Assembly (NCBI RefSeq): GCF_013114625.1
Contig: NZ_VTXD01000001.1
Coordinates: forward strand, 186,001-250,000
Direction: 5' to 3'
DNA length: 64,000 nucleotides
Source: Vibrio sp. 99-70-13A1
Lineage (GTDB): Bacteria; Pseudomonadota; Gammaproteobacteria; Enterobacterales; Vibrionaceae
The notes under the pieces were generated by a model. The model was not told the origin of the DNA and made no database searches. It saw only the letters and a list, made by a program, of their open reading frames with translations. Numbering within the stretch: position 1 is the stretch's first letter; each line of letters starts with the position of its first letter. Of this stretch, positions 8,127 to 16,358 are shown one piece after another. Position numbers and translations under genes: made by a program.

Positions 8127-10847
8127 CTAGTTCAATGGCCAAATATTCGTTCCATTAACACTTACTGGTTTAACTGCAAATTCATCAAGACAGTAACCTT
8201 GCTCTGATGAAGCAAAATAATTCAGTGGCATCTCGTTTAGGTTTAAGCTCCCTACTTGCTCTTTTGCTTTATCACTAAAGCTAAAACCCCACATATCTAA
8301 GTAGGTACGCATATCGTGCTCAGCTACATAGCTTAACGCGATAAGTTGCCAGTCATCATTATTCAAGTTATTGGCTTCTTCACGAGTATAGTTTGCAAAA
8401 CCAATTGTTCCTTTTCGAGCATTCCAAAGTTCATCACTCGATTTCAAGCGAGTAAACTCGCGTTCGATTAAGTGTAAACGACCCAATAAATGCCAGCCGT
8501 TTTCTAGAACATTTTGATACTGAGCCGACATCATCATTTGGATATAAACTCTTGCTCCCCAGCTCCAACTTGTTTGGTTTTGAGCAGCCATGAATGCATT
8601 CGGATCTGCCTCTAATCGGCTTTGTTGTAAGAGCTCGAATTGACCTTTGAAGTCTAAGCTCTGACATGCTGAAATTGCCGCTTCATCAGTATAGTAACGA
8701 GATTTACTGTAGTAAGAGTAATAGTTAGTTGTTGCATGACCATCCCACCCAGAGAATCTAAAACGACTTTTTTCTAAGCCGTGCCCTAGCTCATGTAAAT
8801 CACCATGCCCTAAGGGATCGAATGACCAATAAGCATCGTATGGATTACCGGAACAACCGTAGCCGCAAGTCGCTTGATCCGCATTCATATGTTTTACGAT
8901 ATCAATCGTTTGAATTTCCCAGCCTTGATCTTTCCCGTACTGATGAATTTCATCAATATTGGTTATTCCAGGACCTTCGAAACCCGCTAGCGCGTGAGGT
9001 AAGTCATGAACATACTTTTCTGTTGCAGCTGCCATGTCTTCAGGCTTCGACCACTTAGCAGGGCTCACTGATTCTTGCATTTTCTCTAGTTTAGAGTGAA
9101 CTTCAAACCCTGGAGTCATCAACTCTGCCCAATCAAATTTAGCTTCTGCAAGTTGAGCAATAAAACTTTCATTATCGTTCTCACTACGCCAGATAGGATG
9201 CTGAGCTATATTCTCAAACCGTAATTCAACATCAACGTCATTCGTATCAAAATGAACTTGTACTGTGCCTCCATATGCAGACGTTAGTGAAATGGTCTCT
9301 CCCGGTTCGACTCGATAGCTTGTTGATGTCAAAAATTTTGGTCTTGAATAGCCGTCCGTGGAGAATTCATGAGTTGCCCCGCTTCTCAAACTATTAATGA
9401 CAATAGAGGTCGTAACAGAGTTTTGATCAATACGAGTAACCTTAAAGGTTTGCCCTGGAATAACGTATACACCAGCAGAACGGAAGTTACGTTTAGATTC
9501 CATTTGTACCGTTTTATTGAACCTTTCTATATCTTCAAACGATTTAGTACTGAAGTTACCTAAATCAGGCTGGGCTGCATTTAGCTTACGACTGTGATAC
9601 TGAGTGTAATCCGAATAATAAGACTTCAGAAAATCAATGGTACGAGTTGACTCTTTATCCATAGGGAAAGAGACATCTTGGCGGTATCTGTCAGCCAATA
9701 AGATTAAAAGCTTTTCATATTGATAATCGCTCGTTGCAAAGAGATCAGTTTTACTCTTGTCTAACACTGTAAGATGCTGCTGTATACTCTGTGCGGCTGG
9801 GTAAAACTGCTCTGCCATTAGTGAAGTATCAGAACATGATTTGTCCTCACACTCTTGCAGGTTAACCGTGAAGCTTTCATCATGAAGCTTCTTCAATAGT
9901 TCCTGCTGCAATGCTACTGACTCTGGAACCTGCTCGATGAGTTGAGTCGAATCCCAATTGGTTAAACCCAGTTTTCTCCAGTAATTATCACCCACATAGG
10001 TAATATTCATCAGCGAAAAAAGTCCATGACCTAACTCAGTCATCCCACCATCTAAGTGAAGATATAAGACAGGAATATTTTGTTCAAAAGCTAAACGCAC
10101 ACCTTCAAGCACAGCATCAACTTCATCTCCAGAATTAAGCTTTTGAGAGATAATTAATAAATCAGGCTTATCCGCAATACATTGAGAAAGCTTTTGCCCG
10201 TCACATTGATCATCAACATTAATGCTGGTTTGCCCGAGGTTGTTTGCAGTTAACCAATTGCGAGTTGCTTCATCATCAGGAAAGTAATGAGACTGATCCA
10301 TTTGAGCAAGGACAATGCTTTGTGGCTTATTACTCGAACCCGAAACCCAAGTCACTAAATTAAGAAGCCATGTTTCCATTTCAGAATTGACTGAACTAGG
10401 GAAACGCTGTTGAGTACGGAAAGGGTTACTCGCAAGAGCGGCATAACGAGAGCCATTACTTTGATAGCCCGCTACACCAATCACTAACTCTTGGTCTTCA
10501 TAACCACTGACCATTGCTTTGTTAGTTTTCAGTATTGCGTCATTAAAACCATATGTTGGAGAAATGATTGCAGTATCGTGGGTAGGATCCCAATGCAGGT
10601 TAGATAATGCAGTGCCATCGTTAGCTAAAGATAGCTGACGCTTGATTTCCGAGTAGTCAGCTTTATATTCTTCAACTAAACGCGCACTGGCTTCAATTAG
10701 CTCATTTGGTTCCTTAACGAGTGAAGCATCACCCGTTTCAAGGGCTTGTTCCACTGGTGTTTTTGAAACCGAACTGCCACCTCCGTCACTTCCACCACAA
10801 CCAGAAATAACCAATGCTAAAATGAAAATCAGACCGTATTTATTCAT
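8127..10847 (-). CDS. ImpA-like M60-family zinc metalloprotease lipoprotein
   Basis: A protein of about 906 aa with a lipoprotein signal (LIFILALVISGCGGS, lipid Cys about residue 17), then a Gly/Ser linker, so it is probably anchored in the outer membrane or periplasm. The zinc motif HELGH lies near residue 688 (GDLHELGHGLEKSRF) with downstream acidic residues, which fits the HExxH...E gluzincin pattern of M60/ImpA proteases that cut mucin-like O-glycoproteins. The region before it has the ImpA-like N-terminal layout. I prefer the second Met (10847) because it gives a standard lipoprotein signal; an ATG at 10862 adds five residues. It could act on host mucus or bacterial glycoproteins; the substrate is unknown. 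Confidence 0.75.
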   Translation of the reverse strand: MNKYGLIFILALVISGCGGSDGGGSSVSKTPVEQALETGDASLVKEPNELIEASARLVEEYKADYSEIKRQLSLANDGTALSNLHWDPTHDTAIISPTYGFNDAILKTNKAMVSGYEDQELVIGVAGYQSNGSRYAALASNPFRTQQRFPSSVNSEMETWLLNLVTWVSGSSNKPQSIVLAQMDQSHYFPDDEATRNWLTANNLGQTSINVDDQCDGQKLSQCIADKPDLLIISQKLNSGDEVDAVLEGVRLAFEQNIPVLYLHLDGGMTELGHGLFSLMNITYVGDNYWRKLGLTNWDSTQLIEQVPESVALQQELLKKLHDESFTVNLQECEDKSCSDTSLMAEQFYPAAQSIQQHLTVLDKSKTDLFATSDYQYEKLLILLADRYRQDVSFPMDKESTRTIDFLKSYYSDYTQYHSRKLNAAQPDLGNFSTKSFEDIERFNKTVQMESKRNFRSAGVYVIPGQTFKVTRIDQNSVTTSIVINSLRSGATHEFSTDGYSRPKFLTSTSYRVEPGETISLTSAYGGTVQVHFDTNDVDVELRFENIAQHPIWRSENDNESFIAQLAEAKFDWAELMTPGFEVHSKLEKMQESVSPAKWSKPEDMAAATEKYVHDLPHALAGFEGPGITNIDEIHQYGKDQGWEIQTIDIVKHMNADQATCGYGCSGNPYDAYWSFDPLGHGDLHELGHGLEKSRFRFSGWDGHATTNYYSYYSKSRYYTDEAAISACQSLDFKGQFELLQQSRLEADPNAFMAAQNQTSWSWGARVYIQMMMSAQYQNVLENGWHLLGRLHLIEREFTRLKSSDELWNARKGTIGFANYTREEANNLNNDDWQLIALSYVAEHDMRTYLDMWGFSFSDKAKEQVGSLNLNEMPLNYFASSEQGYCLDEFAVKPVSVNGTNIWPLN

Positions 10848-10988
10848 TACTTTTTCACACATTAAAAAATTACGCCGAGTGTAGCCACAGTTTTCATCAG
10901 GTCAATCTATAAAGTGCATCGAATCTATATTTCTGAATTAAATTAACAGTTTCAAATGTGGCTCTTAATAAAAGAGGTTTATAAAACG

Positions 10989-11016
10989 AAAAACAGCGCC
11001 AGAAGGCGCTGTTTTT
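10989..11016. terminator. Terminator after the amino-acid ABC operon
   Basis: AAAAACAGCGCC (10989-11000) pairs with GGCGCTGTTTTT (11005-11016) around a 4-base loop. It lies 2 bp after the last permease stop, reading leftward. Confidence 0.85.
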
Positions 11017-11018
11017 GA

Positions 11019-11696
11019 TTAACTAAGAGGTCTTAAATAAGCAAGGAAGCGTTTCTCTGCATATTTGAAAATCGCAATTATGATGAATGTCAGTCCCATA
11101 TAGAACAGACCTGCTGTCAAAAACGATTCAAAAGGCGCGTAGTAACGCGAGTTAACTAACCTTGCCGCACCAGTTAAGTCCATAATAGTGACAATACCGG
11201 CAACCGCAGAGCCATGTAGCATGAAAATCACTTCGTTGCTGTATGCAGGTAAAGCTCTGCGTAATGCACTTGGTAAAATAATTCGGCGGTAGGTTTTTGC
11301 TGTGCTCATCCCATACGCTTTTGCCGCTTCTACTTCACCTTTAGGTAAACCATTAATCGCACCGCGTATGATCTCGGCAGTATAAGCTGAAGTATTTAGG
11401 ACAAACGCGACCAGAGCACAAAACCAAGCATGTTCCCAAAGCGTATCTTTTACTGGGAAAAACTGATCCATACCATAATAAATTAGGTAGAGCTGCACGA
11501 GTAATGGTGTGCCTCGGAAAAAGTAGATAAATGTCCATGAAGGGGCATTAATCAACATGTTCGGGCTATTACGTGCGATAGCTAATGGAATCGCAATCGC
11601 TAGACCAAGAACTAAGGCTAGGCATACTAGCCAAGTTGTCGTCCACAAACCATCAAGGTAAATAGGTAGGCTTTCAACTATCAATGAGAAATCCAT
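11019..11696 (-). CDS. Basic amino-acid ABC transporter permease (HisM/ArtM-like)
   Basis: A 225-aa inner-membrane permease of the polar amino-acid family with about five TM segments. The EAA loop that docks the ATPase is visible at about 128-150 (EVEAAKAYGMSTAKTYRRII). It ends a four-gene leftward operon: ATPase, binding protein, permease, permease. Only 2 bp separate it from the other permease, so the two form the heterodimeric channel. Substrate assignment to arginine, lysine, ornithine or histidine is by family; art, aot and his types cannot be told apart here. Confidence 0.85.
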   Translation of the reverse strand: MDFSLIVESLPIYLDGLWTTTWLVCLALVLGLAIAIPLAIARNSPNMLINAPSWTFIYFFRGTPLLVQLYLIYYGMDQFFPVKDTLWEHAWFCALVAFVLNTSAYTAEIIRGAINGLPKGEVEAAKAYGMSTAKTYRRIILPSALRRALPAYSNEVIFMLHGSAVAGIVTIMDLTGAARLVNSRYYAPFESFLTAGLFYMGLTFIIIAIFKYAEKRFLAYLRPLS

Positions 11697-11698
11697 AG

Positions 11699-12439
11699 TT
11701 ACCTCGCGTGGATACTAAATTTGCGTTCAACAAGCTTCAAAGCGCCTGTCGATACACTGGTAAAGAATAAGAAGATCAAAGCAACAGTCATATAGAAGGT
11801 GAACGGCATTTTTGTCGAACCAGCAGCTAAAGCACTGACTCGAACCATATCTTCTAAGCCGATAATAGACACTAACGCTGTTGTTTTAAGTAATACCAAC
11901 CAGTTGTTACCAAAACCTGGTAATGCATGTCGTATCATTTGTGGTAATAAGATTCGGCGAAAAGCCAAAACAGGGTTCATGCCATAAGCTTTTGCGGCTT
12001 CCATTTCACCATGATCAACCGCCATGATTGCGCCACGGAAAGTTTCTGCCATATAAGCGCCAAAAATAAAACCAATGGTTAAAACACCAGCGACGAATGG
12101 GCTTACATCAATATAATCTGGAAGATAAGACGTCCACTCATGATTTGGGTCACTCGAAGTAAACCACTCATTCAACCACTCATTGATGGAGTACAAACTG
12201 TTATTTAAAAGGATTTGTCCGCCAAAAAATATCAGCATCATCAACACTAGGTCAGGAATGCCACGGATAACAGTTGTATAAAGAGTTGCGATTGCACGAG
12301 CCCAGCGGTAAGGCGCTAGTTTTGCTAATGCCCCTAGCATTCCAAGAACCATAGCTAAAATTAGCGAAAGAAGGGCAACTTGAATGGTAAGCAGAGCTCC
12401 ACTTAAGATAGAGGCTTCATAACCTTGTAAATCAAACAT
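11699..12439 (-). CDS. Basic amino-acid ABC transporter permease (HisQ/ArtQ-like)
   Basis: A 246-aa inner-membrane permease, partner of the downstream permease. The EAA loop is EMEAAKAYGMNPVLAFRRIL (about 153-172), and about five hydrophobic helices are present. The start is ATG 12439 (FDLQGYEASILSG) with GGAAAA just upstream; a TTG five codons earlier is not convincing. An insert at about 77-100 (NEWLNEWFTSSDPNHEW) is a periplasmic loop common in HisQ-like proteins. It is separated from the binding-protein gene by a strong stem-loop. Confidence 0.85.
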   Translation of the reverse strand: MFDLQGYEASILSGALLTIQVALLSLILAMVLGMLGALAKLAPYRWARAIATLYTTVIRGIPDLVLMMLIFFGGQILLNNSLYSINEWLNEWFTSSDPNHEWTSYLPDYIDVSPFVAGVLTIGFIFGAYMAETFRGAIMAVDHGEMEAAKAYGMNPVLAFRRILLPQMIRHALPGFGNNWLVLLKTTALVSIIGLEDMVRVSALAAGSTKMPFTFYMTVALIFLFFTSVSTGALKLVERKFSIHAR

Positions 12440-12483
12440 AATATTTTCCAACAAACAGCGAAAAAGTTGGTAGAGATATAACT

Positions 12484-12508
12484 AGGGAGAGGTGCGCCCT
12501 CTCCCTAT
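12484..12508 (-). promoter_or_regulatory. Intercistronic stem-loop after the binding-protein gene
   Basis: TAGGGAGAGG (12484-12493) pairs with CCTCTCCCTA (12499-12508) around a 5-base loop. No T-run follows on the coding strand. This fits an mRNA-stabilising hairpin that keeps the binding protein more abundant than the permeases. Confidence 0.65.
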
Positions 12509-12528
12509 CATAGTTATCACTCTATGTA

Positions 12529-13299
12529 TTATTGACCGTATACATCGTAGTTGAAGTATTTAGCCGCGATGTCTTGGTAAACACCTTTTTCACGTAATGA
12601 AAGGATTGCTGCATCAAGTTTTTTAGTTAGATCTTTATCTTGCTTGCGTAACGCAATACCAAAGCCATCACCAAACCATTTTGGATCAGTTAGTGATGGA
12701 CCTACGAATTCGTAATCTTCACCACCAGCTTTGTTCAATACACCTTCTTCAAGTGCAGATGCGTCGCCTAGAACAGCAACAACACGACCATTAGCCAGGT
12801 CTAAATATGCTTCATCAAAAGAACCGTAACGAACGATGCTTACTTTGTCGCCGTAGTTATCTGTTAGGTACTTGTCGTGAGTTGTTGCACGCTGAACGGC
12901 AATTTTCTGACCACTTAGGTCGTCAAAGTTAAGACCAGCGCCTTTTTTAGCAATAAATTTGTTCGGGATAAGAGCGTACTTACCTGTGAAGTCGATTTTC
13001 TTTTTACGTTCTTCTGTAATCGACATTGCCGCGATAATTGCATCGTATTTACGAGCAAGTAGCGATGGAATAATACCATCCCAATCTTGAGCAACGATCT
13101 TACACTTCACTTGCATTTCAGTACAAAGCGCGTTTGCCATGTCAACATCAAAGCCTTTCAGTGAACCATCAGCTTCAGTCCAGCTAAATGGAGGGTAAGC
13201 ACCTTCAATACCAAAACGAACTGTTTTCCATTCCTTAGCTTGCGCTACGCCCGTTGCAGCTGTTGCAGCAAGTGCCGCTACTAATAACCACTTTTTCAT
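12529..13299 (-). CDS. Periplasmic basic amino-acid binding protein (ArtJ/HisJ/AotJ-like)
   Basis: A 256-aa periplasmic solute receptor. It has a cleavable signal peptide (KKWLLVAALAATAATGVAQA, cut after Ala21-22) and a type II SBP fold with the family signature FGIEGAYPPFSW and KGFDVDMANALC. The amino-acid contact region MSITEERKKKIDFT is intact. The two lobes are joined near FGDGFGIALRK. AGGAG precedes the ATG. It lies between the ATPase and the permeases. Specificity is most likely arginine, lysine, ornithine or histidine. Confidence 0.88.
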   Translation of the reverse strand: MKKWLLVAALAATAATGVAQAKEWKTVRFGIEGAYPPFSWTEADGSLKGFDVDMANALCTEMQVKCKIVAQDWDGIIPSLLARKYDAIIAAMSITEERKKKIDFTGKYALIPNKFIAKKGAGLNFDDLSGQKIAVQRATTHDKYLTDNYGDKVSIVRYGSFDEAYLDLANGRVVAVLGDASALEEGVLNKAGGEDYEFVGPSLTDPKWFGDGFGIALRKQDKDLTKKLDAAILSLREKGVYQDIAAKYFNYDVYGQ

Positions 13300-13421
13300 A
13301 TCCCTATACTCCTGTGATTGAGATTGTGTTTCTTATGTTGTGTTTTATTGTTAGTACAACACTTAATCATTTAAGTATTGCTGTTTTAATATAATGCCTG
13401 TTTACAAAGGAGAACGAATCC

Positions 13422-14192
13422 TTAGTAAATCGACGATATAAATTGTTGTAAGCGTTCAGATTCTGGCTGAGTAAATAGTTTAGCTGGGTCACCCTGTTCT
13501 TCCACTAAACCTTGGTGTAAAAACATCACATGGTTAGATACGTCGCGGGCAAAAGCCATTTCATGAGTAACCACTAACATCGTTCTGCCTTCTTCCGCTA
13601 AATCTCGCATTACGCCGAGTACTTCACCAACCAACTCAGGATCAAGTGCAGATGTTGGTTCATCAAATAGCATCACTTCAGGGTCAACGGCTAATGCTCG
13701 TGCAATTGCCGCACGCTGTTGTTGCCCGCCAGACAAATGGCCAGGGTAATAATCTTTACGCTCATACAAGCCTACTTTTTTCAGTAGTAATTCTGCATTC
13801 TCAATGGCTTGGGCTTTAGGTACACCAAGTACATGAACAGGCGCTTCAATGACATTTTCAAGCACTGTTAAGTGAGACCATAGGTTAAAACCTTGGAATA
13901 CCATGGCAAGACGAGAGCGAATACGCTGAACTTGTTTTTCATTGGAAGGAACAGAAACCCCTTGGCGATTATTTTTCATTTGAATTAATTCACCATTAAC
14001 CCAAATTTCGCCTGCAGTTGGTGTTTCTAAAAGGTTGATACATCTTAGGAAAGTACTTTTACCTGAACCGGAAGAACCGATGATAGATACCACGTCTCCT
14101 TTGTGCGCAGAAAGTGAAATTCCTTTTAACACTTCATTTTGACCAAACGTCTTATGCAGATCTTTTATATCCAGCGCCGGTACATCTTTCAT
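13422..14192 (-). CDS. Basic amino-acid ABC transporter ATPase (HisP/ArtP-like)
   Basis: A 256-aa cytoplasmic ATPase that drives import. Motifs in order: Walker A GSSGSGKST (about 38-46), Q-loop FQGFNLW, signature LSGGQQQR, Walker B VMLFDEPTSALD, and switch His in VVTHEM. Length and the insert KNNRQGVSVPSNEKQVQRIR match HisP (257 aa). It is the first gene of the operon, 122 bp before the binding-protein gene, so the binding protein may also have its own promoter. Confidence 0.9.
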   Translation of the reverse strand: MKDVPALDIKDLHKTFGQNEVLKGISLSAHKGDVVSIIGSSGSGKSTFLRCINLLETPTAGEIWVNGELIQMKNNRQGVSVPSNEKQVQRIRSRLAMVFQGFNLWSHLTVLENVIEAPVHVLGVPKAQAIENAELLLKKVGLYERKDYYPGHLSGGQQQRAAIARALAVDPEVMLFDEPTSALDPELVGEVLGVMRDLAEEGRTMLVVTHEMAFARDVSNHVMFLHQGLVEEQGDPAKLFTQPESERLQQFISSIY

Positions 14193-14308
14193 GCGCTTTT
14201 TCTCCCAAGTTCTATGATAACTGCAAGGTGCTCCGACCTTTTCATGCGATACAAACTAGCACCCCAAGAAACAACATGCAACAAATTATTAACCTTGAGA
14301 AATGAGAA

Positions 14309-14339
14309 TAAATAGCAATTCACTCTGATTGATTATGCA
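14309..14339 (-). promoter_or_regulatory. Candidate ArgR boxes upstream of the amino-acid ABC operon
   Basis: TAAAT-AGCA-ATTCA (14309-14322) differs from the ArgR half-site pattern TGAAT-N4-ATTCA at one position. TGATT-GATT-ATGCA (14326-14339) differs at two. Their start-to-start spacing is 17 bp, not the usual 21, which lowers confidence. Arginine repression of the importer is inference. Confidence 0.35.
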
Positions 14340-14380
14340 ATAGACAGCGTTTTCCTCTCATTTTGGTGAATAGTATTTAT

Positions 14381-14405
14381 AAAAAAGCCCCTATCAAGGG
14401 GCTTT
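14381..14405 (-). terminator. Terminator after the 494-aa lipoprotein gene
   Basis: AAAGCCCC (14384-14391) pairs with GGGGCTTT (14398-14405). The A-run on the left becomes a U-run in the leftward transcript. Confidence 0.8.
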
Positions 14406-14437
14406 AATTAGTTTCAATTATGTTACATCAACACACA

Positions 14438-15922
14438 TTAATTGACGCTATTTTCTAATGCTACAATCGACTCGCTAAGTAACGATATATTTCTATTTTT
14501 TACCGGAGTCGGTAATGAGATAGAGCCATTTACATCTGTAAAGTTAGCTAAATCGATGTCAACTATGCTTTGAAGATTGATGTTTTTCTCCATAAACCAA
14601 GAAACAGAGTTTGAATTTTCTAAATCCAATTTTGCAACACCAACTTCAATTCTATCCGTTGATACTTGTTGGAATGCCACTACCGAACTTTCCATCAATG
14701 CTTGGCTAGTATCTGCTGGGGCAAAGATTGTTTGATAAAAGTCGTAATTAAGGCTGGTAACACCTCTTACGTGAGTTCTTTGCAAATCAAAATCATTAGG
14801 TGTGAAACCCACTGAACTTACACAGAAATCAGCAACACAGCTACTATCAACTGCTGTTGATGAAAAATCATTGACTGACGGAATCGATAAATTTAAATCT
14901 ACACCAGCAAATGGTGTCAAAGTATTTACATCCCACATTCCATTAGTAGATGTACCATTAGCCTTCACTCCCCAGCTATTAGCCGATAAGTTGCTGCTTG
15001 TATAAGACAAAGTCGTTGCATTGTCATACAAAGGTTGCCATTGATACACTTCATTCTCATAAGCTAATTCAACGTTACTCGTATTATCAATAGAGAAGCC
15101 ATTTGGAATAATATTCAAACCATCGATATCGACCATCTCCATAGATACCGATGGCAGGCTTGGTGGTGGGTTGGTTGAGTCATAAATAGAGTTTGAAGGA
15201 ACAAAAGTGAAATGCTTTAACTCTTTATATTCTTGAGGGTTACTTGCCAATGCATCAAATGCAGTGACCAAAACGCTTTTAGTCCCATTTAATGGTGCTT
15301 TTACAGGAATATTTGCAGACAATTCATGTCCAGTAACTCGAGAATCAATATAGCTTGATTGGTAGTAACTTGTGTCAACACTGCTTTGTGCAACTGCTAC
15401 TGCTGCTGTATCTGACAAAGATAAATTAAATTGTTCACCTTGATAACAATCATTTGAACGATTCGCTTGCTGCCTTACGTTTAGAACTAAATCTGTCATT
15501 AGCTCTTTTTGGACAGTAAACATATATACATCATTTCGGCTGCCTAACCCACCAACGACTTCTTCAAGAGAAACATAACCACCATCAGGAATCAGAGCGC
15601 TATTGACCGTCACTTTACCAGTAGCTGGAATGTCTGTAATGGTTTCATCTGTAATCACAGAACCATCTGCATTGTGATATAGGATATTGAAACCTTCATC
15701 AGCAATTTTTGCGGCAATGACATTACCATCAACAGTTTGATCATCAGAAAAAATGCTACAGCTCGCTCCAACAGTAGTTTTTACATCGCTATATAGATGA
15801 ACAAATTGCCATGTATAAGTCGGTGCAGCCGGCGCACCGCCTCCACTGCTGCTGCTTCCGCCACAACCTGCCAATAGCCCTGTCATTACTGCCACAAGCG
15901 GCAACATTTTTGTTGTATTCAT
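14438..15922 (-). CDS. Large lipoprotein of unknown function
   Basis: A 494-aa protein with a clear lipoprotein signal (LPLVAVMTGLLAGCGGSSSS, lipid Cys about residue 20) and a Ser/Gly/Pro linker. The body is rich in Ser, Thr, Asn and aromatic residues, with few charged runs, and suggests several beta-sandwich modules on the cell surface or in the periplasm. Two Cys pairs could form disulfides (SCSIF with DCYQG; SCVADFC). The start is ATG 15922 with AGGGAT upstream; an extended start at 15973 would spoil the signal. I do not recognise the family. It is transcribed alone. Confidence 0.7.
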   Translation of the reverse strand: MNTTKMLPLVAVMTGLLAGCGGSSSSGGGAPAAPTYTWQFVHLYSDVKTTVGASCSIFSDDQTVDGNVIAAKIADEGFNILYHNADGSVITDETITDIPATGKVTVNSALIPDGGYVSLEEVVGGLGSRNDVYMFTVQKELMTDLVLNVRQQANRSNDCYQGEQFNLSLSDTAAVAVAQSSVDTSYYQSSYIDSRVTGHELSANIPVKAPLNGTKSVLVTAFDALASNPQEYKELKHFTFVPSNSIYDSTNPPPSLPSVSMEMVDIDGLNIIPNGFSIDNTSNVELAYENEVYQWQPLYDNATTLSYTSSNLSANSWGVKANGTSTNGMWDVNTLTPFAGVDLNLSIPSVNDFSSTAVDSSCVADFCVSSVGFTPNDFDLQRTHVRGVTSLNYDFYQTIFAPADTSQALMESSVVAFQQVSTDRIEVGVAKLDLENSNSVSWFMEKNINLQSIVDIDLANFTDVNGSISLPTPVKNRNISLLSESIVALENSVN

Positions 15923-16358
15923 TTTTATATCCCTGTCGGTGGCAACAGCTCGCCAAAATTTAATCACTATCAATAACTAAGCAAATAATACGCCAATAAG
16001 TCGCTATTTATTGAGCTATACGCATAAAACTTAGTCTTTCGAGTATAAACGTCAAGTTATGAAAAAAAATTACACTTTTATTCAACGTACATATAACTAA
16101 TTGAGCACTTATGTAGCTTTCTTTCACATACACTCATAAAGTGATCAAGATCAATCACCCTAAAGGGTAAGCTTGTTAGACTCCAACGCAAAGTTAAGGT
16201 ACTAAAAAGTACCAGACATTTCTCTCAATTTAGCTATATTAAGCACATGCATGACGTGCAACAGCTATTTGGCGGTTGAGTCATAAAGGAAATACCGCAG
16301 GATGCGGGTTTATAGAATTCAGTTTTAGAATTACTAACAATTAAAATATGAGGAATCT
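15923..16358. other. Divergent intergenic region between the lipoprotein gene and the DUF3360 gene
   Basis: This AT-rich 436-bp gap holds the promoters of both divergent genes. Visible elements are an FNR-like box (16141-16154) and a small hairpin, CCGCA-GGA-TGCGG, about 60 bp before the DUF3360 start. No ORF of note is present. Confidence 0.6.
16141..16154. promoter_or_regulatory. Candidate FNR box
   Basis: GTGAT-CAAG-ATCAA matches the FNR consensus TTGAT-N4-ATCAA at 9 of 10 positions. It lies 204 bp upstream of the DUF3360 start, in a neighbourhood of fermentation genes. Oxygen control is inferred. Confidence 0.5.

Noticed and set aside
10989..11016. Short palindromes at gene ends as mobile repeats
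   Set aside because: They are intrinsic terminators, each different in sequence, with T-runs.
15923..15973. Upstream extension of the 494-aa lipoprotein
   Set aside because: It would place 17 charged residues before the lipoprotein signal; the inner ATG has a ribosome site.
16200..16358. Purine or other riboswitch before the DUF3360 gene
   Set aside because: The small hairpin does not match any aptamer I can recall.
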